Part shown: one piece after another, positions 30,321-39,871 of the stretch
How positions within the stretch are numbered: the first letter of the stretch is position 1
Layout of the letters: each line of letters starts with the position of its first letter
NCBI RefSeq assembly: GCF_003096555.1
Contig: NZ_QEKM01000001.1
Coordinates: forward strand, 1,612,001-1,676,000
Origin: Simplicispira sp. 125
Lineage (GTDB): Bacteria; Pseudomonadota; Gammaproteobacteria; Burkholderiales; Burkholderiaceae_C
Length of the DNA stretch: 64,000 nucleotides
Direction of reading: 5' to 3'
Translations under genes and position numbers: made by a program
The notes under the pieces: generated by a model
What the model was told of the DNA's origin: nothing
Databases searched by the model: none
Seen by the model: the letters and a program-made list of their open reading frames with translations, nothing else

Positions 30321-30548
30321 ATGGACATCCACAAGGAAATCGACACGCGCGGGCTGAACTGCCCGCTTCCTATCCTCAAGGCCAAGAAGGCCTTGGCCGA
30401 CATGGACAGCGGCGAACTGCTGAAGGTGCTGGCCACCGACGTCGGCTCGCTGCGTGACTTTCAGGCCTTTGCCAAACAGACTGGCAATGAGTTGGTGGAG
30501 CAGCAGACGGTGGGCGAGGAATACATCCACATCCTGCGGCGGAGGTAG
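30321..30548 (+). CDS. TusA-like sulfurtransferase
   Basis: 75-residue SirA/TusA-fold protein: DTRGLNCPLPILKAKKALAD holds the active Cys in the CPxP motif, followed by GELLKVLATDVGSLRDFQAF and ELVEQQTVGEEYIHILRRR. Such proteins carry persulfide sulfur for tRNA thiolation, molybdenum cofactor or sulfur oxidation; which one is not shown. It sits 5 bases after the Nudix gene and just before transposase debris. Confidence 0.88.
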   Translation: MDIHKEIDTRGLNCPLPILKAKKALADMDSGELLKVLATDVGSLRDFQAFAKQTGNELVEQQTVGEEYIHILRRR

Positions 30549-30559
30549 TCGTCTTATAG

Positions 30560-31185
30560 GGCGCCACCCATGCACCCTCAAGCCCCAGAAGCCACAACCT
30601 GTGCACAAAGCGCGTTCAAGAGCTACGAGCCAGGCGCTATGCACATGGACGTGAAATACCTGCCCCAGACGCAGGACCAATCGCAACGGCGCTACCTGTT
30701 CGTGGCCATGGACCGGGCCACGCGGTGGGTGTTCGTACAACTCAAGACCAACAAGACAGTCGCCAGTGCGCAGGCCTTCCTCAAGGTATTGCACAAGGCC
30801 TGCCCGCCCAGGATCACCAAGCTGCTGACCGACAACGGCAAGGAGTTCACCGACCGCCTGTTTGCCAGCCCAGCGGCAACCATGAGTTCGACCAGTTGTA
30901 CCAGGAACTGGGCATAGAGCACCGGTTGACCCTGCCCCGAACCCCGAGAACCAACGGCATGGTGGAGCGGTTCAATGGCCACATGGCCGATGTACTCAAG
31001 ACCCACAGGTTCAACAGCCGTGAGGATATGGAGCGACCTTGCTGCGCTATGTGGCCTTGTACAACCACCAATTGCCGCAGTCAGCACTGGGCAGAAAGAC
31101 GCCTATGCAGGCCATGAAGAAGTGGTACCAGGAGCATCCACACCTGTTCCACAAGCGGCCTTATGATCGTCCGGGATGCGACATT
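30560..31185 (+). pseudogene. IS481-family transposase remnant
   Basis: C-terminal half of a DDE (rve) transposase broken by two frameshifts. Frame one: SYEPGAMHMDVKYLPQTQDQ then RRYLFVAMDRATRWVFVQLK and TKLLTDNGKEFTDRLFASPA. After a shift near 30885: HEFDQLYQELGIEHRLTLPR and NGMVERFNGHMADVLKTHRF. After a second near 31037: LLRYVALYNHQLPQSALGRK and HPHLFHKRPYDRPGCD, the usual IS481 end. The N-terminal helix-turn-helix part is absent, and no terminal repeats were seen. Confidence 0.8.
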
Positions 31186-31284
31186 GCAACAGTACCGGGC
31201 CATTGCCACGCGCTACGACAAGACTGCTCGCAACTTTCTGGGGGTCATCCATCTGGCGGCATCCATGGTGTGGTTGACATGACC
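31177..31284 (+). pseudogene. IS5-type transposase C-terminal fragment
   Basis: Directly joined to the end of the IS481 remnant is a different frame reading VRDATLQQYRAIATRYDKTA then RNFLGVIHLAASMVWLT and a stop. RYDKTARNF followed by a hydrophobic end is the C-terminal signature of IS5/IS427-group transposases. Only about 35 residues remain. Confidence 0.6.
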
Positions 31285-31349
31285 CTGGCAACCCTGCTAC
31301 GCCCTCGGAATTGATTGATGACACACCCTACTTCCACGCCCAATCCAAC

Positions 31350-31736
31350 TCATAAATTCAGCGGTTCTGGCGGAAATTCTTCCCCTTGTGGATCACCCAT
31401 AGGAGACCAGTCACCTTCCATCGCGCGGCGCTTGCGATTCGCGTGGTAGGCCGTCAGCACTTGGTGCGCCACCATGTCCAGGCTGGGGCGGGTGTTGCCT
31501 TGCTTGTCGGTCCAGATGCGGGGAGTGAGGGTCCCGGCAAGGGACACACTGTCACCATCGGCCAGAGCACCCAATGCGGCGCAGGACGCGGCATCGAAGG
31601 CGATGACATTGACGAACAGGTTTTCGCCATCGTTACTGGTGGCGCGCACGCGGGCTACCGTGAAGGTCTTTCCAGCCTTGTCTGTACGCTCGGCGGCCTG
31701 TCCGTACAGTCGGCCTGCAATCAATCCGTCAATCAT
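31350..31736 (-). CDS. Orphan single-stranded DNA-binding protein
   Basis: 128 residues with the OB-fold wording of SSB: MIDGLIAGRLYGQAAERTDK, then TFTVARVRATSNDGENLFVN and VSLAGTLTPRIWTDKQGNTR. The C-terminus lacks the acidic DDDIPF tail of chromosomal SSB (it ends FPPEPLNL). Proteins of this type are usually on plasmids or integrative elements. Here it lies alone beside transposase remnants, which suggests a surviving gene of a lost element. AAGGA precedes the ATG. Confidence 0.78.
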   Translation of the reverse strand: MIDGLIAGRLYGQAAERTDKAGKTFTVARVRATSNDGENLFVNVIAFDAASCAALGALADGDSVSLAGTLTPRIWTDKQGNTRPSLDMVAHQVLTAYHANRKRRAMEGDWSPMGDPQGEEFPPEPLNL

Positions 31737-32054
31737 GTTGGTTCCTTACCCGGCTGGGCGCTGTAGTTGTTGGCGCATGCTGCAGTGCCTGCACATGGAC
31801 GCCTTGCACCTTCCAGGTAGCTATGGTGTCTTTTCAAGTAAAGGGCGCACTGCACGCAGCACAGGCGCCACACCATAGCAGTCACACGGCCAGGCTCCCG
31901 TCGGCCCCACACCGTACCGGTGAAAAGCCTGGCCATTTTTTCCAGTGGCGACAGTGTGTTCCTTCCGCTGCATTGCACCAGCCATAGAGGCGGCGCCTCT
32001 CACATGTTGCGCGGTATCAATACTGATCCGTCCAACCCAGGCTCGCCATACCCC
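31737..32054. other. Spacer in the variable region
   Basis: 318 bases between the SSB-like gene and pstS. A leftward frame of 81 codons overlaps the SSB start by 4 bases and contains several Cys, but it has no recognised domain and its composition does not look coding, so I leave it uncalled. Confidence 0.4.
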
Positions 32055-33152
32055 TCACTCGCCTTTTGACACTGCGGGCAGCGACATTAACTCCATATTG
32101 AGTGGCATACCAGACTGGTCTCTTATAGACGTCATTATCCGAAAGGCTGATGCCTGAACGCGATCTGGAAGACGGACAAAATTATTTTCTTGCACCAGTG
32201 TATCCCCATTAAAAAATGACCAAAGAATAAACTGAAGCGCTGCTGCGGTTTGCTCTGCATTCTTTGCCATTCTGGGGAAAACAACAAAAGTACCCATAGT
32301 GATTGGCCATGCATCTTTACCTGGTTTGCTGGTCAAGGTGTTGTTAAATTTCCCTTTCGCAGACCACTCGCTATTTTTCAGGGCAGATTTAAATGAACTC
32401 AACGAAGGTTTTATATAAAAACCATCTGAGTTTTTCATTTGAATAGCTGTGAGCCCATATTCTGCAACATATCCATAGTCGACATAGCCAATCGCACCCA
32501 CGGTGTCTCGTACTGCCTTTGATACGCCATCACTGCCCTTGAACGAACCAAATCCATCCGGCCATTGGATGGTAGTTTTGACGCCATAAGTAGATTTCCA
32601 TTTTTGACTGGTCTTTGCAAGATAATCAGCAAAATTGTAAGTTGTCCCGGAACCATCAGCCCGCACGACAACCTTGATGGCCAGGTCTGGAAGCACGATA
32701 TCTGGATTCAACTCAGCGATCTCAGAGGCATTCCAATGGCTGATCTCTCCCATGAAGATGCGACTCAGAACTTCGCCTGTCAGCCGAAGTTGACCATTCT
32801 GTATCCGGGGTAAATTGATGATGGGACTGATGCCCGTGATCGCAATCGGGAAGACAACCAAATCACCATTAATCAGATCTTCTTCGCGGGGGTACACATC
32901 CGTCGCACCAAATCCAACGGCATTTTGCTGGATTTTTTTCATGCCAGCACTGGATCCTATTGAATCATATTCAACAATGGAACCAGTCGCTCTTAAATAA
33001 GATTTTGCCCACGTTCTATAAATGGGTGCAGCAGCTGAAGAGCCTGCACCGGTGGCAGTTGCTGCGTTGGCAGAAGCCATCTGGAATGCGAAGACAACAA
33101 CGCTACACAAGGCAACCCAACGGAGAAATACTATAGCATCTTTATTTTTCAT
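32055..33152 (-). CDS. PstS-like periplasmic phosphate-binding protein (orphan)
   Basis: 365 residues with a signal peptide (to about NA of SANAATATG), then the PstS landmarks TGAGSSAAAPIYRTWAKSY, YDSIGSSAGMKKIQQNAVGF, GATDVYPRE, and RADGSGTTYNFADYLAKTSQ. In PstS these Ser/Thr and Asp/Arg positions bind phosphate. No pstC, pstA or pstB follows. The gene is visibly richer in A and T than its neighbours and uses AAA, AAT and ATA codons more, suggesting transfer. It is divergent from the chemoreceptor gene across an AT-rich spacer. Confidence 0.82.
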   Translation of the reverse strand: MKNKDAIVFLRWVALCSVVVFAFQMASANAATATGAGSSAAAPIYRTWAKSYLRATGSIVEYDSIGSSAGMKKIQQNAVGFGATDVYPREEDLINGDLVVFPIAITGISPIINLPRIQNGQLRLTGEVLSRIFMGEISHWNASEIAELNPDIVLPDLAIKVVVRADGSGTTYNFADYLAKTSQKWKSTYGVKTTIQWPDGFGSFKGSDGVSKAVRDTVGAIGYVDYGYVAEYGLTAIQMKNSDGFYIKPSLSSFKSALKNSEWSAKGKFNNTLTSKPGKDAWPITMGTFVVFPRMAKNAEQTAAALQFILWSFFNGDTLVQENNFVRLPDRVQASAFRIMTSIRDQSGMPLNMELMSLPAVSKGE

Positions 33153-33401
33153 AATATTTTAAATCAACCATTTAAAAACAAAAATCAAGTAATTTCCTGG
33201 AGATCATTCCACAAAAAATCCACTTTTTTTCAATCCACTACTGAAATTCTGTTTTGGCATTTTTTCACAATACTGTCATTTGTATCAATTAGTGTTTACT
33301 GATCGCTGCGGCACACGGTTGCGCTGGCGGCTTTTGTCATCGTCCTGAGCCCGATCACCCCTGATAGGCCAGGCACTTCCAGTGATTCACGAAAGTTTCA
33401 G
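33153..33401. other. AT-rich spacer between divergent pstS and chemoreceptor genes
   Basis: 249 bases with A and T runs, for example TTCCACAAAAAATCCAC and CACTTTTTTTCAAT. It must hold both promoters, but I could not assign -35/-10 pairs or a Pho box with confidence. Confidence 0.4.
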
Positions 33402-35072
33402 ATGCTTCAAAACTTGAAAATTGGCACCAGGCTGGCCCTGGCCTTTGCATTGCTTCTTGCGCTGATCGCGGCGCTGGCAGCAGGCGGCATTAGCGGGTCA
33501 AGGCAGCTGACGGAACGCAGTGCCACGCTGTATGGCGACCGCATGGTTCCCATGGGCCTGCTGGCAGAGATCAGCCACCTCACCCAGCACAACCGTGTTC
33601 TGGTCATGGACATGCTGATGGATCCAGGCATCCGCAATCTCCAGTCCAGCCATGCGGCGCTCACCACCAACGTCGAGCGGATCCATACCTTGTGGAAGAC
33701 CTATGTATCCCGGCCGCTGCGTTCTGATGAAGAAGCACTGGCCAAAGCCTTTGCAACGACCAATACCACCTACCTGGAGCAAGGCCTGATCCCCGCAGCA
33801 TCGGCCTTGGTTGCAGGTAAATACGATGACGGCTCAGAGCTGTACATCAGTCAGATTCGACCAAACGCGGTCAAGGTGCAGGTGGCGGCCGAGCAGCTCG
33901 TCGCATTGCAGATCGAAGTGGCCGCCGCCGAATTCGCTGCTGCCAGGCACCTGAGTGAAAGCATCCATGCCTGGATGATGGGGGCCACGGTACTGGCTCT
34001 TCTGATTGGTGCTGGCATGGCTCTCGTCATTACAAGGTCTATTTCCCGGCCATTGCGCCAGGCCGTCACCGTGGCCCAAACCGTGGCCGGCGGCGATCTC
34101 AGTACGCAAATTGAAGTGCAGGGCACCGACGAAACGGCCGAGCTATTGCAGGCATTGCGTGAGATGAACAACCAGTTGGTGCATGTCATCACGCAAGTAG
34201 GCGAGAGCACTGCCAGGGTCGCAGGAGACGCCGCATTCATTGCAGATGGAACAGAGGACCTGGCAAAGAGGACAGAGGTGCAAGCATCCAGCCTCCAAGA
34301 AACAGCAGCGTCCATGGAGCAGCTCACCATCACGGTTCAGCACAACACCGACAACGCAAGCCGCGCAGCAACTCTCGCCCATGAGGCAAGCATGGTGGCC
34401 AATGAGGGCAGAACGGTGATGCAGGACGTCATCGCAACCATGCAGGAAATCAACGGCCAGTCTCGAAAAGTGACGGACATCATCAAGGTGATTGATGACA
34501 TCGCGTTCCAGACCAATCTTCTGGCACTCAATGCGGCAGTCGAAGCCGCCCGTGCAGGTGCGCAGGGCCGAGGATTTGCGGTGGTGGCAGGGGAGGTTCG
34601 CCGACTTTCCCAGCGCAGCAGCATGGCGGCCCGCGAGATCCGGGCACTGATATCGGCCAGCGTATGCGGTGTCGAACTCGGTTCCTCCTTGGTCAGCCAG
34701 GCCGGAGAACGCGTGGCCAACACCGTCACACACGTCAATCATGTCGTGAGCCTCATCACCCAGATCAAGGACGCTAGCCAAGAGCAAGCCCGGGGTATTT
34801 CGCAGATCAACGAAGCCGTCCGGCATCTGGACACCGTGACACAACAGAATGCGGCGCTTGTGGATGACAATTCGTTAGCTTCTACGGGTATGAAAACCCA
34901 GGTCAGGCACCTGCTGAAAGTCATTCATCAGTTCAAACTGACCGCTGATGGCACGCCCTATACCCTGGAAGCAAGCGCACCCCCCATGGTGAACGGGCCC
35001 CAACAGCGCGCACTGGCACTACAACGCAATGCGGCAGAACGGTGGGCTCGCAGCCCTGCCTTGCCCGGATAA
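33402..35072 (+). CDS. Methyl-accepting chemotaxis protein
   Basis: 556-residue inner-membrane chemoreceptor. Order: membrane segment 1 ([19 protein letters not shown]), a periplasmic four-helix-bundle domain of about 160 residues, membrane segment 2 ([20 protein letters not shown]), a HAMP domain ([20 protein letters not shown]), and the cytoplasmic signalling domain with the hairpin [20 protein letters not shown]. At the hairpin tip the usual ARAGEQGRGF is [10 protein letters not shown]: the Glu is Ala, a single-base change (GAG to GCG). There is no C-terminal CheR-tethering pentapeptide. Ligand unknown; the divergent pstS is the nearest candidate partner. Confidence 0.9.
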   Translation: MLQNLKIGTRLALAFALLLALIAALAAGGISGSRQLTERSATLYGDRMVPMGLLAEISHLTQHNRVLVMDMLMDPGIRNLQSSHAALTTNVERIHTLWKTYVSRPLRSDEEALAKAFATTNTTYLEQGLIPAASALVAGKYDDGSELYISQIRPNAVKVQVAAEQLVALQIEVAAAEFAAARHLSESIHAWMMGATVLALLIGAGMALVITRSISRPLRQAVTVAQTVAGGDLSTQIEVQGTDETAELLQALREMNNQLVHVITQVGESTARVAGDAAFIADGTEDLAKRTEVQASSLQETAASMEQLTITVQHNTDNASRAATLAHEASMVANEGRTVMQDVIATMQEINGQSRKVTDIIKVIDDIAFQTNLLALNAAVEAARAGAQGRGFAVVAGEVRRLSQRSSMAAREIRALISASVCGVELGSSLVSQAGERVANTVTHVNHVVSLITQIKDASQEQARGISQINEAVRHLDTVTQQNAALVDDNSLASTGMKTQVRHLLKVIHQFKLTADGTPYTLEASAPPMVNGPQQRALALQRNAAERWARSPALPG

Positions 35073-35087
35073 GGTGCAGCAAGACAC

Positions 35088-36677
35088 TCAGTCCACTGGC
35101 GGCCCGGGCTCCGTTTCCTGCGTCGGCGCTGCCGGTGTCGGCATGGCCTCATCGTCCAGCGCCCTGTCCACCAGCGGCGAAGGCAGCGAACGGGTGGGCT
35201 TGACTCCCAGTTCTTTCAGCATTTCGGCCTGGCGGATTACGTTGCCCTTGTTCTGGCTGAGCTTGTTGTAGGCCTTGGTGTAGGCATCCTGGGCCTGGCC
35301 CAGGTTTTTGCCTACCTTGTCCAGATCTTCCACAAAGCCGGCCAAGCGGTCGTACAGCTCGGCGCCGCGCTTGGCGATTTCCTGGGCGTTGCGGCTTTGC
35401 GCTTCCTGGCGCCACAGGTGGGCTACGGTGCGCACGACGAACAGCAGGGTGGACGGACTCACCAGCAGCACATTCTTGTTCCAGGCGTCGCTGTAGAGCT
35501 GGCTGTCGCTGGTGACGGCGAGCATGAAGGCGGGCTCGATGGGTACGAACATGAGCACGAAATCGAGCGACTGCAATCCGTGCAATTGTTGGTAGTTGCG
35601 CTCGGCCAAGCCTTTGATGTGCTGACGCACTGATTCAATGTGGCGGCGCTGGGCGGCGGCGCGCTGCAAGTCGGTCTCGGCGTTGGCAAATTCTTCGTAG
35701 GCAATCAGCGACACCTTGGCGTCCACGACCAGGTGGCGGTTTTCGGGCAGATGGATCACCACGTCGGGCTGGGCGCGCGTGCCGTCGTCACGCAAGTGGT
35801 TTTCCTGCACGTCGTATTCGATGCCCGGGCGCAGACCAGCGAGTTCGAGTACACGATCCAGAACCAGTTCGCCCCAGTTGCCCTGGGCCTTGGTCGATCC
35901 TTTGAGAGCATGGGTGAGATTTTTGGCATCCTCACTCAGCGCCTGGTTCAGGCCCATAAGCTGGTGCACCTGCTGTGACAGGGCGGAGCGCTGTTTGCCT
36001 TCGGTGTCGTAGAACAACTCCACCTTGCCCTGGAACTCCTGCAGGCGCGCACGCAAGGGGTCGAGCAACTGACCCAGGCTTTGCTGGTTCTGCTCGGCAA
36101 AGCGCTTGCCTTTTTCTTCAAGAATGTCGTTGGCCAGGCTTTTGAACTGGTGGGTAAGCGACTCACGCGCCTCGCTCAAAAGCTGCAGTTTTTCTTCGGA
36201 TGCGCGGCGCTGGGCGTCCATTTGCGCGGCCAGCACGGCCAGCTGGCTGTGCAGTTCGGCGACCTGCTGGCGCGCCGCCTGGGTCTGCGCAGCCTGGTCC
36301 TGCGCCTGGGCCTCCAAGGTCGGCACGCGGGCCGCGCGCTCGGCCAGCTGGGCCCTGTCGTCGCGTGCCAGGTCCAGCGCCTGACGCCAATCCGCGGCCT
36401 GCGCTCGGATGTGCTGCAGCTCGCCCAGCAGGCTAACGCGCTCGGCTTCCAGGCCCCGCACCCGCTCCTGCGCGGTGGCGATGTGGGCGTTGGCGGTGGC
36501 CTGCACTTCCATCTGCGCCTGGCGACGTGCCTGGACTGCAATCTGCTCATGCTGTACAACCGCCTCGCGGCGCGCACGGGCGGCACCCCAAAGCCAGCCC
36601 AGGCACAAGGCTGCCAGTGCCAGCAAGACCATCGCCAGCACGGTCATGGGGTCAAAACCCAAGGCATTTGCTTTCAT
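35088..36677 (-). CDS. rmuC: DNA recombination protein RmuC
   Basis: 529 residues: an N-terminal membrane anchor (PMTVLAMVLLALAALCLGWL), a long coiled coil to about residue 190, then the RmuC nuclease-like domain (KGSTKAQGNWGELVLDRVLE, DVVIHLPENRHLVVDAKVSL, and DFVLMFVPIEPAFMLAV). RmuC limits rearrangements at inverted repeats in E. coli and has a PD-(D/E)xK-type fold; its exact biochemical role is not settled. Its stop is 15 bases after the chemoreceptor stop, convergent. Confidence 0.93.
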   Translation of the reverse strand: MKANALGFDPMTVLAMVLLALAALCLGWLWGAARARREAVVQHEQIAVQARRQAQMEVQATANAHIATAQERVRGLEAERVSLLGELQHIRAQAADWRQALDLARDDRAQLAERAARVPTLEAQAQDQAAQTQAARQQVAELHSQLAVLAAQMDAQRRASEEKLQLLSEARESLTHQFKSLANDILEEKGKRFAEQNQQSLGQLLDPLRARLQEFQGKVELFYDTEGKQRSALSQQVHQLMGLNQALSEDAKNLTHALKGSTKAQGNWGELVLDRVLELAGLRPGIEYDVQENHLRDDGTRAQPDVVIHLPENRHLVVDAKVSLIAYEEFANAETDLQRAAAQRRHIESVRQHIKGLAERNYQQLHGLQSLDFVLMFVPIEPAFMLAVTSDSQLYSDAWNKNVLLVSPSTLLFVVRTVAHLWRQEAQSRNAQEIAKRGAELYDRLAGFVEDLDKVGKNLGQAQDAYTKAYNKLSQNKGNVIRQAEMLKELGVKPTRSLPSPLVDRALDDEAMPTPAAPTQETEPGPPVD

Positions 36678-36681
36678 TTTG

Positions 36682-36727
36682 ATAGCTTATTACGCTTACT
36701 GCATAAGCGTTTATGGCCATTTTGACT
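36682..36727 (+). repeat. Dispersed palindromic repeat, copy 5
   Basis: Forward copy with changes: ATAGCTTATTACGCTTACTG, loop, CATAAGCGTTTATGGCCATT. It fills the 56-base gap between the dehydrogenase stop and the rmuC start. Confidence 0.7.
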
Positions 36728-36733
36728 GGTATT

Positions 36734-37723
36734 TTATGTAGCAAGCGTGTTCACCGGCGTCAGCGCACCGCGCCCGTCAAAGAAGGCGATCAAGTTGTCT
36801 GCTGCCAGCATGGCCATGGCGCGTCTCGTCGCAACAGTCGCACTGGCAATGTGCGGTGTGAGCACCACATTGGGCACTGCCAGCAAGTCTGGGTGCACCT
36901 GTGGCTCGCCTTCAAAAACATCCAGCCCGGCAGCGGCGATGCGGCGCTCGCGCAGGGCGGTGGCAAGCGCAGCGTCATCCACGATGCCGCCGCGCGCGAT
37001 GTTGACCAAGGTGGCCGTGGACTTCATCAACGCGAGTTCTGCCGCACCGATGGTGTGGTGCGATGCTGGCGTGTAAGGCAGTACCAGCACCACGTGGTCA
37101 GCCGTGCGCAGCAGCTCGTCCTTGGCTACGTAGCGCGCCTTGCAGGCGGCCTCCAGGTCGGATGGCAGGCGCGAGCGGTTGTGATAAACCACGTCCATGC
37201 CAAAGCCGTGCGCACCGCGCCGTGCAATGCCCTGCCCGATGCGCCCCATGCCGATGATGCCCAAGCGGCTGCCATGCACCTCGGCGCCAGCAAACATGTC
37301 GTAGCGCCAGTCTTTCCACAGGCCTGCGCGCAGGTAATGCTCGCTTTCGGTTATGCGGCGGGCCGTGGCCATCAGCAGGGCAAAGCCGAAGTCGGCCGTA
37401 GTTTCGGTCAGCACGTCGGGAGTGTTGGTGCCTTGCACTCCCGCCCGCGTCATTGCATCAAGATCAAAATTGTTGTACCCCACGGCCATGTTGGCCACGA
37501 TGCGCAGTTGCGGGCACGCGGCAAGCAGTGCGGCATCGATGCGCTGGCCACCTGTAGTGAGTACCCCCACCTTGCCTTGCAGGCGCTTTACCAACTCATC
37601 TGGCGTCCAGTCTCGATCGTCGGTGTTTGAGTCGACACAGAAGTGCTGTGCAAGCTTTTCCAGCACTTGGGGAAAGATGGCACGCGCCACCAGGATTGCG
37701 GGTTTGTCCATGGTGGCGCCCAT
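36734..37723 (-). CDS. D-2-hydroxyacid dehydrogenase (glyoxylate/hydroxypyruvate reductase type)
   Basis: 329 residues. NAD(P)-binding motif LGIIGMGRIGQGIARRGAHG, and the catalytic triad in NIARGGIVDDAALATALRER (Arg), GLDVFEGEPQVHPDL (Glu) and NVVLTPHIASATVATRRAMA (His). The N-terminal part ACPQLRIVANMAVGYNNFDL is that of GhrB-like enzymes, which reduce glyoxylate or hydroxypyruvate. D-lactate or D-glycerate dehydrogenase cannot be excluded. The ATG at 37723 follows the nhaD stop by a few bases, so they may be cotranscribed; an ATG at 37711 is also possible. Confidence 0.9.
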   Translation of the reverse strand: MGATMDKPAILVARAIFPQVLEKLAQHFCVDSNTDDRDWTPDELVKRLQGKVGVLTTGGQRIDAALLAACPQLRIVANMAVGYNNFDLDAMTRAGVQGTNTPDVLTETTADFGFALLMATARRITESEHYLRAGLWKDWRYDMFAGAEVHGSRLGIIGMGRIGQGIARRGAHGFGMDVVYHNRSRLPSDLEAACKARYVAKDELLRTADHVVLVLPYTPASHHTIGAAELALMKSTATLVNIARGGIVDDAALATALRERRIAAAGLDVFEGEPQVHPDLLAVPNVVLTPHIASATVATRRAMAMLAADNLIAFFDGRGALTPVNTLAT

Positions 37724-37726
37724 TGA

Positions 37727-39136
37727 TCAGCGGAACCAGATGAAGGTCATCAACACGAACAGTGGTACCAAAATACCACACGACCAGAGCATGTAGCCGA
37801 AGAAGCTGGGCATTTTCACGCCGCGGTCTTCGGCAATGGCCTTGACCATGAGGTTGGGTGCGTTACCAATGTAAGTGTTGGCCCCCATGAATACAGCACC
37901 CGCCGAGATGGCGGCCAGCGTGGGGGCCAATGTGGTCATCAGCACCGCGGGGTCGCCGCCTGCCGTGTTGAAGAACACCAGATAGGTCGGCGCGTTATCG
38001 AGGAACGAAGACAAAATCCCGGAGGCCCAGAAATACATGGCCGGATCGGGTGAACCATCGGGCCGGGTCACCGCACTGACGATGGCGCCAAACGGGCCAT
38101 TCACGCCCGCCTTGAGCATGGCGATCACCGGAATGATGGTCAGAAAGATGCCCGCAAACAGCTTGGCGACTTCCTGCATGGGACCCCAGCCGAACTGGTT
38201 TTTCTCGTGCACCAGCTTGGGCGTGAGCCAAAGGGAGAGGCCCGTGACCATCAACAAACCGATGTCCCGCACGATGCCGGGCAGCCCGACTTCGGTGCCT
38301 GCGATATCAAAGACAACAGACGACTTCCAGAATCCACTGAGCAGCACCAGGGAAACCACTACGCCCAGCAGGGCAAAATTGAGTTTGCCGTCAAAACCAA
38401 TCGCGCGCGTATCAGGCGTAGGGTCCGACTTCGTAACTTCCCCGCCTTTGCGGAAGAACCAACTGTCGAGCGCAAAGAACAGAACCAGCAACGTACCCAC
38501 GAGAAACAGCGTTTCCTGGAAAATGTGGCTCACCGTCCAGAAAAAATCCACGCCCTTGAGGAAACCCAGGAACAGCGGCGGATCGCCCAGCGGGGTCAGT
38601 GAGCCCCCTGCGTTTGAGACGATGAAGATAAAGAAAACCACGACATGCGCTTTGTGCGCACGGTTGTCGTTGGCACGGATCAGGGGGCGGATCAGGAGCA
38701 TGGACGCCCCTGTTGTACCCATGAAGCTGGCCAGCACGGCGCCAATGGCCAGGATGGTGGTGTTGAGCGCCGGACTGCCATGCAGGTTGCCGCGAATATA
38801 GATACCGCCTGCCACGGTAAACAGCGCCGTCAAAAGAATGACGAAAGGCAGATACTCCGCCAGCAAGGCATGCACGAGGCTTGCGCCCGCCAGACCGGGG
38901 CCGAAAACCAGGGCAAACGGCACCAGAAACAGCAATCCCCAGACAGCAGCCACCTTGCCAAAGTGGTGGTGCCAAAAAATCGGCGCCATCAGCGGTACGA
39001 GGGCAATGGACAGCAAAATACCCGCAAAGGGGATGCCCCACCACAGCGGCAACGCACTGCCATCAATGTCTGCCGCCATGGCCAGACTGGGCAGCGCCCC
39101 AAGAACGGCCAAGGTGAGCCAGCGAAAAAGTTTCAT
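37727..39136 (-). CDS. nhaD: Na+/H+ antiporter NhaD
   Basis: 469-residue inner-membrane protein with a signal-like N-terminus (WLTLAVLGALPSLAMA) and about twelve further hydrophobic segments. Family markers include VSNAGGSLTPLGDPPLFLGF, GTTGASMLLIRPLIRANDNR and LSSFLDNAPTYLVFFNTAGG, which match NhaD/ArsB-type IT superfamily antiporters. It exports Na+ or Li+ in exchange for protons and supports pH and salt tolerance in characterised members. It lies just upstream of the dehydrogenase gene on the same strand. Confidence 0.9.
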   Translation of the reverse strand: MKLFRWLTLAVLGALPSLAMAADIDGSALPLWWGIPFAGILLSIALVPLMAPIFWHHHFGKVAAVWGLLFLVPFALVFGPGLAGASLVHALLAEYLPFVILLTALFTVAGGIYIRGNLHGSPALNTTILAIGAVLASFMGTTGASMLLIRPLIRANDNRAHKAHVVVFFIFIVSNAGGSLTPLGDPPLFLGFLKGVDFFWTVSHIFQETLFLVGTLLVLFFALDSWFFRKGGEVTKSDPTPDTRAIGFDGKLNFALLGVVVSLVLLSGFWKSSVVFDIAGTEVGLPGIVRDIGLLMVTGLSLWLTPKLVHEKNQFGWGPMQEVAKLFAGIFLTIIPVIAMLKAGVNGPFGAIVSAVTRPDGSPDPAMYFWASGILSSFLDNAPTYLVFFNTAGGDPAVLMTTLAPTLAAISAGAVFMGANTYIGNAPNLMVKAIAEDRGVKMPSFFGYMLWSCGILVPLFVLMTFIWFR

Positions 39137-39412
39137 GGGTTTGTCTCCCTATCTTTTGTTGGAACCACAGACTGGGCGGTCGCCACACGGCCAACACGGA
39201 AGTGCAAGGTGTCCAGGCAAAAATCGGCCCAGCCACCCCACAAGGCATGACGGCAGCGGCCGAGAGATCCCCATCTCACCAACCCGGCGAACGCTGCCTC
39301 AAAGTGTAGGCGAGGTTTCTTCCCATGGACGCCATAGCCCCATAGGCAAGCCCCCTTGCAAACCTTCTGTCAGGAAGTCCCGCTACGCCGTCTGCTGCGC
39401 CCAGGCCGCCCC

Positions 39413-39871
39413 TCAGTCCTTGATCAGCAAAGTCTCCAGCACCGTACGCAGAGACGGCGGCACGGACACCGGACGGCGCGTTGCACGATCGACATAGACA
39501 TGGATGAAATGCCCAGCCGCGGCCGTAAGAGGCTCTCCAGCCGCAAAAAGGCCCACCTCGTAGCGCACACTGGACGAACCGAGGCGCGCCACACGGATAC
39601 CCGCCTCCACCGTCTGCGGAAACGCCAGGGGCGCAAAATAATTGCATTGCGTTTCAATCACCAGGCCAATGGTGGCACCCGTATGAATGTCCAGCACGCC
39701 CTGTTCAATCAGATAGGCATTCACCGCCGTATCAAACCAGCTGTAGTAAACAACGTTATTGACATGCCCATAAACGTCGTTGTCCATCCAGCGGGTGGTG
39801 ATGGTGCGAAAGACAGGGTAAGCACTGCGCGACACCGGTGCCGGGCGCGCGGGTAAGGCCGCGTGGTTCAT
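39413..39871 (-). CDS. Acyl-CoA thioesterase (YbgC/4HBT hot-dog family)
   Basis: 152 residues from the ATG at 39871 ([20 protein letters not shown]); the frame extends 17 codons further without a better start. The hot-dog signature [20 protein letters not shown] contains the catalytic Asp of the YbgC/4HBT group (xxDxxGHVNNxxY). The later part ([29 protein letters not shown]) is also typical. Substrate chain length is unknown. A stretch of 276 bases between this gene and nhaD shows no gene. Confidence 0.87.
   Translation of the reverse strand: MNHAALPARPAPVSRSAYPVFRTITTRWMDNDVYGHVNNVVYYSWFDTAVNAYLIEQGVLDIHTGATIGLVIETQCNYFAPLAFPQTVEAGIRVARLGSSSVRYEVGLFAAGEPLTAAAGHFIHVYVDRATRRPVSVPPSLRTVLETLLIKD

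Noticed and set aside
31733..31978. 81-codon leftward frame that overlaps the SSB-like start by ATGA
   Set aside because: The overlap is attractive, but no family, odd composition and no ribosome site of its own.
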